This document shows positions 24,604-36,146 of a DNA stretch of 64,000 nucleotides, piece after piece (within the stretch, counting starts at the first letter, position 1; every line of letters begins with the position of its first letter). The notes below the pieces were generated by a model. That model saw only the letters and a list, made by a program, of their open reading frames with translations, searched no databases and was not told where the DNA came from. A program made the translations under genes and the position numbers. Source of the DNA: Salvator merianae (Eukaryota; Chordata; Lepidosauria; Squamata; Teiidae); contig QVOM02000075.1 of NCBI GenBank assembly GCA_003586115.2, positions 445,325 to 509,324 of the forward strand, read 5' to 3'.

Positions 24604-25534
24604 TTAAAAACCAGAATCAACACAGGCTGCAAGACGGCTCACAAGATCTATGTACATCTAATATTTTTCAGCAGTTAAGAAGCTCCTCCTCCAGGAAGAC
24701 GGGGCCGGCCAACGCGGCATCCAGAGTCCTTCCAGCTTGGCCTGCCAGGAATGAGCTGAAGGCATCCAGGCCCAGAACAGAGTCTCTGCTCCCTCGCCAG
24801 CCCTGAGCAAAATAAATATTTGGGGATGTCTCCCCCCCCCCCGCCCCTGCAGATGAATCCATAGAGATACAAAGAGAAACCAATGAGGGAGGAGGGAAGG
24901 GAACAGGTCGCCTGCTGCTCCCAGACAGGGTGATCTGATGTGGGCAGAGAGTTCGGCACGGGTTCAGGGCCTGGGAGAGGTGGGAGTGAGGAGGGCAACT
25001 GTGCACCAGCCTCCAGGAGACGCCGCTCCCTCCTCCCCGCACAGTCTGCACGGACAGAGGGCAAAACGCAGCTGCAGCTGATGGGCGGCCTGTAAACAAT
25101 AGTTTTGCTGGGGGGAGGAATAAAGCCCGGCCGTGGGACAGCGAACAGGCCACGCACGGCGCAAGGACGCCACCAGCGATGGCTGCGTTGGCTGCCGCAG
25201 GCAGGGTAGGGCACAGCAGCGCTGGCAAAGCACCCCAAGGCAGGCCTGCCCCGCCAGCACAGTGGCTTATGGTCTGCAGGTCCTAAGAGCTGGAGTGCCG
25301 GGATGAAATGGCAGGTCCGGTCAGCTACGTGCCAGCACCGCCTGGGCACGCCGGCAGGGCTGGGCATGCTCCAGCCCCTGGCCAGTTCCCTCCACCAGCG
25401 CCCCAGAAGCCGCAGGGCACGCATCCACCTGCCCCCGCCGCCCCCGCCGCCGCTTCTCCTTTGATGCAACCTGGAATTTGGCCCCATTTCCTTTTCCGGG
25501 CAGCAAAAGGCAAGCGGGCACAGAGGCCTTTCTT

Positions 25535-26760
25535 TCACCACTTGAAGAACACGAGCCCCGCAAGGACTGCGTAACCCGCGACCAGGAAAAGGACCTTGAG
25601 GAGGCGGTCGCCCTTGTCCTCCAGTTCCTTGACCAGGATTTCGAAGAAAGTGATGAAGAGGAAGGTGCCCCCCGCCATGCCTTGCAGGAGCACGGACGCC
25701 ACGCTGCCGGCCACGTTCTGGGCACTCTCGATGCCCACGCCAATGCCGATGCCCAGCGGGATCATCAGGCTGACCGTGACCGACAACTTGGCAGCCTCCT
25801 TCATGGTCAGTCCCGTCTTGGCCATGTTAATGCCCAGGGCCACGGCCACCAGGGTCTCGTGGATGGCCACGCCCACAAAGAGGTTCATGACCTTGCTGCC
25901 CTCCTCCTGCAGGCCCAGCGCCAGTCCCTCGAAGACAGAGTGGGCGGACAAGGCGAAGACCAGGCTGAGGAGGCGCAGGGGGCTGGAACGGGAGAGCTCC
26001 TGCACGTTTAGGCAGTGGGCGTGGTGGCTGTGCTGCCCGGGGCTGTGCCCACGCCCCCAGGAAGGCTCAATGAAAGGGCTCTCGTACTCGGAGTCGCTGC
26101 CCACGTCGGAGCCGGCATTGAAGGTCTCCAGGTCGATGAAGGAAGGCTTCTCCTTGCGGAACGTAAGGACCAGCTGCTCCACAAACACAGTCACGAAAAA
26201 GCCCATCAGCATGATCGTCTCTGCCACAGGGTAGTCGGTGGTCACGTTTCCCAGCTTCAGAACCTCTTGCAGCTGGAAAGCAGAAGCAGCGAAAAGAATA
26301 GGGGCGCGCGTCAAGGCAGAGAGACCTTGGCCTGGCCTGAAAGGACCACCTCCTGGTGGGCTGGAGGTCTCCCACAACAGCCAAGCAGGCGCTCCCACAA
26401 ACACCCATTGCGTGCCAGGAAGGCACCAAAGGGGCAAAGTGCTTCTATCGAAGTTCTCTGCCTGCTCCAGCAGCTCCCCCAGCCCCAAACATCTGCAGGG
26501 CACCAGCTGGAGAAGGCTGGGCCTCCAACCAGCCACCTTGGCCCCCAACCCACCTTCTCTCTGACAGCAGGGAGCAGCGCGTTGAAGCACGTGGCCAAGA
26601 AGACGCCTCCGCCGAAGGAGTTGCAAAGGGCGATGGCCCTCCGGGAGCGGTGGGCCTTCTCGTAATCGGCCTCCAGGATCTTGACGGGCAGCAGAGACCC
26701 GCCCAGCATGAGCCCAAAGACGCCGAGCAGGCAGATGCCCTTGGCCAGCAGAACCTTCAT
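25535..26760 (-). CDS. SLC39A3: SLC39A3 (ZIP3), zinc transporter; two coding exons
   Basis: The coding parts are 26554-26760 and 25535-26272, joined in phase 0. Donor AGAAG|GTGGGT and acceptor TTTCCAG|CTGC flank the intron. The product is 314 residues, the length of human ZIP3. ZIP3 imports zinc across the plasma membrane. The N-terminal membrane segment ends in SLLPVKI, and a conserved block EKPSFIDLETFNAGSD (110-125) opens the cytosolic loop. That loop carries a histidine cluster at 145-155 (H145, H150, H152, H153, H155). The metal-site helices show H180-S-V-F-E184-G and H207-E208-T-L-V-A. The C-terminus ends VFFKW. A non-coding stretch of about 80 bases precedes the ATG after an acceptor near 26840, so an upstream 5' exon is expected. 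Confidence 0.97.
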
Positions 26761-27399
26761 TGTGGCCCAGCAGCCCTCCTGGCCAGGGCATTGGTCAGGG
26801 CGTGCTCTCGGGACTCAAGGCCACAACCACAGAGTCCTGCTGGGGAGGGAACAGGGATAAAAATTAGGCTGCGCAGAGACCAGTTTCAGTTTGCTCATCA
26901 ACCCTCTTGCAGTCAAGTCGGCGACAGCCCTCCCACGGCAAAACTTCCAGGCCTGTGAACCCCACAAGCAACGCACAACCCTGCCAGGCATCAACTCCGC
27001 CTGCCTTGCTGCCGCCTCCTGCACACCCTACCAGAGCGTTTGGCAGCCCTTACTGGCAACGTGTAGGGAACTCCACTAATCACCGCTGTTAACCGCTGTT
27101 TCTACTCTAACTCTGAACGCTGTTCTCCTTTGTTTTCAGGCAGGCTACGTTAATTATCTGTTCACCTCCACCCATGCTGGCTGCCTTGCTGGGTGCCAAA
27201 TCCTTTCCTCGTTATAAGTAATTGCTGCAGATTTCATTCTTGGAACTGCCTCCGAGGCCTAGTTCACAGGGATCTTCTCAGATCCCAGTTCCTTCCCTGC
27301 TCCACTTTATTACCTTCTCAGTCCTCTTTAGGTCGGGGGGGGAGCAGCAGAGCTTCAAAACATGACAGAGGCAGTCTCCAAAAAAGACTGTGACTCGTA

Positions 27400-28110
27400 G
27401 GAGCCTGGTTTCACCTGCACGCACTGCAACCGGCCATCTCTGCCATCCTCCTGCTCTCCTTCCGCAACCGCAGCCCCGGGGAGGCTGGCGGGGAGCAGGC
27501 AGAGCTGCACCTCCAGACCAGGCTGCGCGCGGGGCTCGAGGTCCTCCCCAGCGCTCACGCCTCTCCCGGCGAGGGCGATTCGGGCCCCGGAGGGACTTGC
27601 TCGGCGGCCATTGGCGGCGGTCTCCCGCTGCCAGGAGCAGATCTTGGGGCAGAGAGTTCCAAAGGCGAACCACACTGCTCCCCGCGACGCCGCTGCTTCC
27701 TCCTTCGCTCTCCCGCCCCCCCCGGTGCCGCCCGGAGCCCCCTCCCTGCGGCTCACCGCCTCGGCTCCTGCCCTTCCGGCTCGCCTTCCCTGGCTGCGGG
27801 GAATGGACCGGGCGGACGGGCGCCTCCTCCTTCCCCGGCGGCCCCGCTGCTGGTTAACCGGCGAGCCCCGCCCCGTCGCCAGGGAAATCACGTATGCCGC
27901 CGCTCATTGGCCGCTGCGACCGTCCGTCCTTCGTGCTGTGCGCCGTACAGGCGACCGCCGGAAGGGGCGGGGCCCGTGCGATGGCGGTCCGTTCGGAAGA
28001 CCCTAAACCCTCCCTCCCGTGGGTTTCCGTCGCAGGGTCAACGAAAAATGACGTCATGTACTGTTGGACGCGCGACGGCATATCAGCTGTGTCCAATCGG
28101 AAGAGAGCTC
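27400..28110 (-). promoter_or_regulatory. SLC39A3: SLC39A3 CpG-island promoter and candidate first exon
   Basis: The CpG-rich block contains an exact CRE, TGACGTCA (28049-28056), a CCAAT (28093-28097) and an inverted CCAAT (ATTGG, 27906-27910). Minus-strand donors occur near 27.75 kb (GAGGCG|GTGAGC) and 27.42 kb (GTGCAG|GTGAAA), either of which could end a non-coding exon that joins the coding exon at about 26.84 kb. Which donor is used cannot be told from sequence. Part of the area (about 27.61-27.69 kb) resembles a dispersed repeat containing 'ttggaactctctgcccc'. Confidence 0.55.
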
Positions 28111-28468
28111 AGGCAGGGCGACCGAGCAGAAGGTCCCGCCGTCCCCCCCCCCCCGGCTGGACCGGTCAAGGGCAGGCGAGATGGAGGGGGCGTCGCTCCC
28201 TTCCCAAAGGCTCTGAGGGCATCTTGCCCCGGGGGTGCTCGGTAGGCCAAGGGGACTGCGACGGCCTCAAAACGCCCAGCCAGGGCAGCCGCCGAGCGAC
28301 CCTCTGCCAAGGTCCGGAAGTCCTCGGGCTTCTGGAGGCCCCCCGCCTGCTGCCCATTCCCCATCGTGCCCGCTTTACGGGCGGTGGCTGCCCACCCTGT
28401 GCCCGCGGGGGAGCCCAATGGCAGCCCCGAGGAAGAGGAGACGACACAGAATAACGGTGTCAAAACGG

Positions 28469-28474
28469 TTTATT
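28469..28474 (-). terminator. SGTA: Polyadenylation signal for SGTA
   Basis: AATAAA on the minus strand sits in the context AAAAATAAACC, about 1.77 kb beyond the SGTA stop codon. It is only about 400 bases short of the CRE of the next gene, so the two same-strand transcription units are tightly packed. Confidence 0.6.
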
Positions 28475-30240
28475 TTTCTACATTAAAAAAGGGCGAGAAA
28501 CAGTGCCAGTTCCCAAAGGTCAGCCCGTAGCGCAGAGAGCAGCATCCCTACGAGAAGAGCCGCACCCCCAATTATCTACCTATTCCAAGGTGGCGTCCTG
28601 GCTGCGCCCAGACCCCTCCCCTCTCCCCCCATCTTGCCACGATCTTACAAGCCTTTCCAGAGAGTCAGAACTGGAGCTAAGTGGAGATTTTAATTTGGAA
28701 GGGAGAGCATAGGAGGGGCAGTGTGGCCCCATCCTGCCCCCCCCCGGGACCCTCGCTAAGCAAAAGTGATGCAAAAGCACACAGGAAACAAGCTGGTGAG
28801 GCCCTTGTGGGTTGGCTGGCAGCTTTGGAGGGAGCACTGATCTCAGACCCCTGCAGCAAAGGGGGAGAGCAGCTTTCTGGGCACCAGTTTGCCCTTCAAA
28901 GACACACCTGGCTTTCCCACCTAGTTTCTGATCCGTTAATCAGTCAAAATGGCTGGTTTGGTGCATCCCTAAGCTGGGCAGCTGAATCCCAGGGGGCACT
29001 TTTTAGTCTTGGTAAGAAATAGCCTTTGCCAACACCCCATCCTCTGATCTAGTGGGGGATCACAAATACGGAAAACATCCCTTCTGTCCCTCCCAACTTC
29101 CAATAAAGTAACGCTCCAGTTAGAAACTTCCAAACCCCAGAACACCCTCGCCCCAGCCTACCCCACCCAATCAGCTCACAGGCAGACCTATTTATCTATA
29201 AATCATGATCTCAGAAACTACCACAGAACGCTCCTCTATTGTGGAAAAAAAAACTTCAATTGGGACCTCCCCGCACAGAAAACAGTTTTCTCTTTCTCTA
29301 CAATCACTTGTTCCTTTTCCCTCCCCAACACACACACACGATCACAGAAACCTTCCCACTAGATTTTTGCATTAACTGTTCACTGTGAGACTTAAAGACA
29401 GACATCAATAAATGCCCCTCCAAGACCACAGCACAGCTGGTGGGAAACCAGAAAAGTCAGCAAACTCGGCTAAATGCAGGAATCCTTCTGAACTCTGGGG
29501 AAGCGGCTTGTAAAGAAATATGGCAAATGCTTCCCCCTTGCTGGTGGACAGCGCTGCATTTCTGGAGTGGGGTGGAGTGTCTTTCCAAGCAGCATGTTTT
29601 CCAGGAGAACAGAGAACGCAAAGTGTGAGCTTGTGAACGAACCAGGATAAATCCTGGTCTCTGAGCAGTTTGCTGGCTCTTCTAGGGAGGCCCAAGTGGG
29701 TGCAGAGAACGTGGAGGAAGGAGAAGGGAGGGAGGCTACAGAAACTGCTGTTAACATGCAGGTTGGATCGTGTTGGGGTTCCCAGCCCTAACCCCATTGT
29801 CCCCCTTGGGATCTTCCAGGCAGGAGGAACTGTAAAACAAACATGGCTTTCCAGTGGCACTTCTTCTTGTCTTTGTTGTCCTCTCCCTCTGCAGCGGAGC
29901 GTGCCTTTCGGCAAAAACCAAATCTGAAAAAGGGATTTAGAAACGCAGGCAATGAGCAGATAAGCCTGGTCTTGGCCGCTATCTGGAAACGAGAGTAGGC
30001 TGGATGTGGACCAACCGTAACCCCAAATGCGTTCTTCATTAGTTAACTCTCCCATGCCCTAAGGGAGCAGGAAGGGATGGTTCCGTCTAGCCTGGCCAGT
30101 CACTGCAGGCTCTTTTCTGGGTTTCAGACCCTGCCTTCCCACTGCAAAGCACCCAAGGGGGCTGCCTGGGTGAAGGGTGCTGGGTGCCTCAGCAGAGGGA
30201 GGAGTCCCAAAGCCTTGTAAACCCACCTGCAGGCTCCACC
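28475..30240 (-). other. SGTA: SGTA 3' UTR (inferred)
   Basis: The stretch between the SGTA stop codon and its likely polyadenylation signal has no supported coding exon. Nothing regulatory stands out in it. Confidence 0.5.
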
Positions 30241-33200
30241 TCATTCCTGCTGGTCTTCGTTGCTGGCACTGGGCGTCCGACTCCGGATCTGACTGCGCAA
30301 CTGTTCTATTAGCTCAGGATTCTGCTGCTGCATCTGCTGGGCAAACTGTTGGCCTCTGTGGCAGAAGCAGGAGGAGATAAGATTGAAACGGATGCCTTGG
30401 AAATCCAACCTAAGGGTCATGCGAAATGCTGCCCGGGGGTGGGGGGGAAGCTTTTCCAAATGTTGTCTAATCTAAGGCCTGTTCCACTTGGACAGCCAGC
30501 ATGGCTCCTCAGTTAAAGTCATGGGCTCAGCCGAAGGAGCTCCCAGCTCAGCCAAGGCTTAACCCTGCCCTCAAGATGACCCACCTCGCAGGGTTGTCAG
30601 GAGGGCCAAGTCAGAGGGCAGAGAAAAGAATGCTCCCTGCCTTGAGGAGAAGGTAGAGGGCGCCACGAATGTGGAGTCTGAGAAAGGGGCGAGGGCCTGC
30701 CCTACTCACGCTTGGATAAGGCTGGCGAGGTCGTTGGGCGACGCGCTGGCTCCCGGGGCGGCCAGGGGGTTTTGGCCTCCGGAGATCATTCCCGACATCC
30801 TGCCCAAAAGGAAGAGCGAGAGAGATGAGAGCAGGGGAGCAGGAGAGCTTCCCCCCGGGCTGAAACGAGCAGAACCTCTCCCCTTAAGCTGATCCAAAGA
30901 GCAGGAGAAGGAGCAAAAGGCCAACGAAGCCGCTTGAGAGGAAAAAGATGCAGCCCGAACACTCTGGACTACGCCACTCACTTCTGCCTGGAGCCCAGAG
31001 AACATAAAAGACAAAGCCGCATCAAGATAGCAGTAAACTTCTTTTTCACACTTACAATTGCTGGACTTGTGGATTATTCATCAGGTTGGATGCCTATTAA
31101 AAAAAAGAGAAACAGAGTGGAAAATGACAAACTATCCATCCCCAAACTGAGTCATGTGTTGCAAAACGCGGTTTAATGCTACTTCAGTGCCAGCTCGTTG
31201 CTTAACTTTATTGGCTTAACTATCTACAATATTTCAAGCTGCAACTAGCCAGCGCCTCACAGTTATATTTTAAGGTCTGGGAGGGGTGAGGATGGCGGAA
31301 GGCCCTTTAACCCACTCCAGTTTTGACAGGCAAAAAGGGTAGTGCATGATGATGTTTCTTTCAGGTGCGTATCTTTCCCTTTGGCCTTTGATTCCAAGCA
31401 GGAGGTTCTTTCAGGGCCCAGCACAACCGGCCGAAACATATTTGGAAATGCGAGGAGCAAGGCTCACTCCTCCCTATGGCCACCGCTAGTCTGCCAGCCT
31501 GCACCCCCTCCCCCCGTGCTGAGCTGTGGGGACCCTCCTCAGTGGCCCTGCTGAAGCTCTGCAAAGCCAAAGGCGCCCAGAAGCCGCAGCCGTTCAGGCC
31601 CAGAGCGTCCTCACCATGCTCATGAAGCTGGGGTTGTTCAGCAAGCCGGCTAAGTCGAATCCTCCGGTGCCTCCCGTCTGGACATGGAGGAAAGAGCAGC
31701 ACACGTTAGGCACGGGGGCTAGCGGTCACCAGATGCGCCCGCGGCACGCACCACTCCCACCCACCCTGCCGGCCCCGAGGACTCACAGGGCTGGGGGCTT
31801 CCTTCATTTTCTGCTCGGTGACTTTCAAGTTCGACTTGTACGTTTCGTTGTCCGGATCGAGCTCCAGCGCTTTCCTGTAGTAGATGACGGCTTCTGAGAG
31901 CTTGTTCAGGCTGGAAAGGGCTAAGCTGCAGAAAATGGAGAGGCTGTCCGTTAAGGAGGGAGCCTTCCCTGCCACGAAATCCAGCTCCTGATGCCTAAGG
32001 GGGGGGGAGTTTCACTCCCCTCCCCACCAAACCTCCGCAGTCCACACTTGTCTTGGGGAGAAAAGCAGTACAAGAAAAGACCTTTACCCCATTCTGCCGT
32101 AGGCTTTGCTATATTTGGGGTCAATGTTTATCGCTCTTTCGCAGTCTCGAACAGCTCCAGCATAGTTCCCAAGTTTGCTGTAAGCAGCCGCCCTGGAAAG
32201 AGACACAGGGTGTGTGCATGAAAAATTCTCTCAACGCACGCTTGCGTAACTTCAAACTCCCTTGCAGCAATCTGGTGGTGGACACTTGCTGCCCTAGCAC
32301 TGGACTGAGGCTGCTCTGTGAAGTGTCTCCCCTTGAGTGGTCCAGCAGGCTCCACGGGGCCCCCAGCTGCCCCTGGAGGAACTCCCAAAAGGTGGCTTTG
32401 CCCCCCACCCGCCCCCACCCCCAACAACAACCAACAGCATTTCAGGGCCTCAAGACTCTTCAGGGTGATGCACGGAAGTTTGTGTCGTGCCAGCTAAGCC
32501 CACATCCTCAACCGTCTAGGCTGGGACAGAGAGAACAGGCCACCTCCCCCCTTGACCATAAGTGCAGAGCCGGAGTGGCGGCAGAGACAGAAGAAAGGCA
32601 AAGAGAAGCCAAAAAGCCTCTCTTACCTGTTGCAGTAATAGACGGCGTTGGACGGGTTCAGTTCGATGGCTTTCCCGTAGTACGCGACGGCGCTCTCAAA
32701 GTTTTCGGCCTTCATCTGCTCGTTCCCTACCCGGAAGACACAAGGGAGACGTGGCTTCAGGGGCCACGGAGGGTCCGGATCCCCCTGTGCCCCAAGCATC
32801 CAGCGCTCCCGCCCAAGAGCGGAGGCAAGGGAGAGCCTGGAGCTCTGGGAGCTGCTCCCTCACAAGGGCCTCTGGCTGGGGGAAAGGGTCCACTCGCCAC
32901 GCCAGCAGGGGAGGGGAGCCCCACGCAAACTCCCCCCGGCCTCACCTTCCGCCTTCAGCCTCTCCGCCTCCGCAGCCTCTTCTTCCGAGGGAAGCACTGG
33001 CTCCGCGGCCGGGGCGCTCTGCTGCGGCTCCTGAGGCAACGCGGCCAGGGAGGAGGGGAACAGAAAACAGGCCACGGCGCCTCAGAATGGGGGGTGGGTG
33101 TGCGCATGAGCGATTCCTCGCACAAGGGCAGCCGTCCAGCCCACCGGCCTCCCTGGCCGCCCCCTCCATTTCACACACACACCCCCGTCTCCATTTCGCT

Positions 33201-33591
33201 CATCTGGAGTCAACTGGCATCCTGGGGATGCGCTTGCTGGGACTCACCTTTGCTGCTGCGGCTGCAAAAATTTCAGGCAGGGACTGCGAGATGGCTAGGC
33301 CTCTGTCATCGATGGACACGTCAAACGCCGTCTCTAGGCACTGGATGGCCACTGGGGGGGCGAGATTGGGGGTCATTGAGCATCTCCTGGTAATTGTACT
33401 TGCCGAGCGACCCTTTGCTAACAACGCAGTAGGCAGGGTGCTTAGGGGCACCCCCGCGGCTGCGAGAGACACCCGGGAGTCCCGGACCAACCTTCCAGGC
33501 TTTCCTGCGCGTCTGGGGAGAGACCCCCATTCTGCAGCTGGTCCTGGAGAAACTGGATGATGGAGAACGCCAGGCGCTTCTTGTCTGCCAT
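30241..33591 (-). CDS. SGTA: SGTA, small glutamine-rich TPR co-chaperone; ten coding exons
   Basis: Exons in transcript order are 33492-33591, 33248-33351, 32946-33030, 32627-32726, 32088-32192, 31787-31925, 31615-31677, 31056-31093, 30710-30799 and 30241-30355. All junctions are GT-AG and in frame, giving 312 residues (human 313). SGTA is a cytosolic dimer that passes tail-anchored proteins to the GET/BAG6 route and binds Hsp70/Hsp90 through its TPRs. The N-terminal dimerisation domain is about 1-68, starting MADKKRLAF. An acidic linker contains [13 protein letters not shown]. Three TPR units span about 90-195, including AIELNP and [16 protein letters not shown] Gly/Asn/Met-rich segment has NNPSF and NNPQ repeats. 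The Gln-rich tail contains [15 protein letters not shown] and ends SNEDQQE. A further acceptor at 33627 indicates a non-coding first exon. Confidence 0.98.
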
Positions 33592-35049
33592 TCTGGAGTC
33601 CCCAGGGGCCCCTCGCTGCGACTTCCCTTTGGGAAAGGAAAAGAGAAAGCGACAACGGGACTCGCGGAGGGTCCTTTCCCGGGGGGAGGGGCATCCTCCT
33701 CGGAAAGGGGACACACGCCGCGAGAGCTCAGCCCCCCAGGATGCTGCTGCTTCTCCCTGGCAGGAGTCTGGCCGGCCTCCTCACGCTGTGGGTCCTCAGC
33801 ACCAAGGTCAGGATGTGCCCCTTGCCATGCAGCAGTATCTGTGCGGGGAGGGGTGCCACTGCCCCCTCCATTTTGCAGCGCACCACACCCTGCCAGCGCT
33901 CTGAACAGCACCTCAGGCAGAAGCCAGTGCTTCCCGTGACTGGTGCCCACCGACGCCCTGTGATGCTACAGGCCCACCCCCACCCCAGGCTGACCGGCCA
34001 AATTGGGCAACAGCTGGAATAAAACGCAGGCTGGAAATGCCACGTTTACAGGACTTGGATGAAGTTCTGATTCCTCGTCTACTCTGCCTGTAGAACAACA
34101 AATGCTTGAAAAGGAGACTTCGTACTGTGGCTAAATCCGCTGCCCTCCACACACCAGGTGCTCCAAGCAAAAAGAAAAGCAGCAGGTAGACCACTGGGAC
34201 CACACCAGCCTTCTCCCTGCCATGCGAGACTGCCATGCACAAGGAATTCGGCTCAGCCCTGGATCACCGCTTTAGGAAAAGTCCGGGAACTGGACAAGCA
34301 CCTGGCTGACCTCCAAGGGTCACTCCTGGACAGGCAGGAATTGCACAGGTTACACCCGAGTCCCACTCTTGCTGCCTGGCTGCCAGGGAGAGCAAGGCAG
34401 GCAAGGGAAGCGGCTGCTGCTGCCCCTGATGTATTTGCCCCCAGTTAGCACAGCAGCCCCCAAATAAGGACCCTGCGAGCCAAGAGGAGATGAGCGAAAG
34501 TAAAGGAAGGCAGCTACTCAACAGGGAACACCCTAAGCTCGCAAGCACAACTGCGAAGTTTACGCTTAATACCTGAGAGAAGAAAGCTTACTTTCTTCAA
34601 GAACAGGGGCTGATGCTTGAAGAGAAAAACACAGTTGGAAATGCAACCGGTGCGGCTCAGAAACTGACCCCCCCCCCGTCTGATTTCCCAGATTGCTGAA
34701 AAGAGCGGTAGGAAGATAAAGTCTTTTATCAAAATAAAAGGCAGAAATCCAACAGGTGCATCCCTTTCCCAATTTCTCAGAATGCCTTGATACTGGGGGA
34801 GAAGAAAAGCCCTTCCTCTGTTCCAGGTGAAGGGGCAGGCAAACATCCAACGGGTGTAGCCCCGCTCTTACTCCCCCTTCCCTCCCTGTTTGTCAGAATG
34901 CCTTGGAGCAAGAAGCCGGTAGGACTCTTCCCTACAAGGACAGCAAAGACCCAACAGGTGCAGTCCCAAAATAGCGTAGGGGGAGAGGGGGAGGCGGCAG
35001 CCCCTCCCCAAAATCTCGGGGGTCTCCTCCCCGCCCCTCCCCCACTCAC

Positions 35050-35250
35050 CAGCCCGCCTTCTTCGCCCCCACCAGCTCGGGAACCAGCGAGTCTCCTCTC
35101 TGCCTGCCACGCATGCGCGGCCACTACCCCTTCCCAGCCCTCCTGTCTCCACAGCGCAAGCGCACAATCTCCACAGTACTGTTTGTACACAGGGGGAGCC
35201 AATGCGCCTGCGCGGCCTTCGCCTTGTTGCAATAGGCCCACGTTGTTCGC
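35050..35250 (-). promoter_or_regulatory. SGTA: SGTA non-coding exon 1 and its promoter side
   Basis: On the minus strand an excellent donor, GGGCTG|GTGAGT, ends an exon at 35050. The matching acceptor, TTTCCCAAAG|GG, lies just before the coding exon at 33626. The intron between them (33627-35049) has no coding content. The start site is probably within 35.1-35.25 kb, but no TATA box fixes it. Confidence 0.6.
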
Positions 35251-36146
35251 CCCTTTGTCCTTCCTGTTCCGCGTTCTATAGATAGAATTATAACGCTATT
35301 CTGCATAGACAGTTTCCGGGTTCACACAAGAAAATAACTTTCAAAAAAGTTGCTCCTGTTCTGCGATTCGAAATGAGGCGAGGAAGACACCAGAAGCTCC
35401 TTTACCCCCAGAGTCTACGAGACTAGAGCTCTTGCAGAATTGCAGTCTCGGGCGCTTGGGCCAGCAGCGTCTCGTAATATTTTCTAACTCCAAGTTCCAA
35501 ATAAAGGCGGAACATGAACAAGCAGCTGCCCCGAGAGGAGCGTGATGCATTGTGGGAACAACGGGAACTTCCTCCGCGCCCGGGCGCGCACGCGCCCAAG
35601 AGGCCACGGGCTCTGTGGTTTGCAAATAGCACTTCTGGCTCCCGTTCGGCCGCCTGCACGTTGCTCCTGCCTGTTGCTGCCACGCAGGGCCGGAAGGCGC
35701 GCAAAACAGCGGCACATAGAGCGCCCCTGGCCCCTGACCACCATTCACGAATAGCTCCCAGGCAGCACGAGAGGGCAAGGAAGGCTACGCTCAGTCCCTC
35801 GTCCCCCCGCCAGCAGGTCTTTTCGAGGGCTCGAAGGGAGCCTGCCTGCCTGCCTGCCTGCCTGCGGAACTCCCCTCCCCTTGACTGCCTCCCCACCTTT
35901 GCAACCGGGGGAACATGGGGTGCAAAGCAGCTGCCCCTTCCTCCCAAGCGGGCACAGCTGGCAGCCGCTTGGCATTAGGGGTGCAGAAACAGCAGCGACA
36001 GTTGTGCTCAGGCTCCGCCGCCCGCCCGCCCCTGCTGTCCCACAATCCTCCGCGCCGCCGGTTTTCCTCGCCCAGCAGCAGCAGCAGCAGTTGCCACTTC
36101 CCGCGAAGCGCCCTGGCACCAGAGCCCGAGCAGCGTGCGATCCAGA
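35250..36146. promoter_or_regulatory. Divergent promoter region between SGTA and THOP1
   Basis: SGTA runs left and THOP1 runs right from this CpG-rich block. Around 35543-35560 the minus strand reads TTCCCACAATGCATCACGC, a close match to the ZNF143/SBS element found in housekeeping promoters. GGAAG ETS-type cores occur nearby, as at 35.69 kb. A (CCTG)6 run occupies 35841-35864 and a short (CAG)n run about 36075-36090. No coding exon is visible before the THOP1 ATG. Confidence 0.55.
35841..35864. repeat. (CCTG)6 microsatellite
   Basis: Six perfect CCTG units lie in the SGTA-THOP1 promoter interval. Confidence 0.9.

Noticed and set aside
32053..33393. 446-codon plus-strand open frame
   Set aside because: It is antisense to SGTA exons and introns and has no recognisable content.
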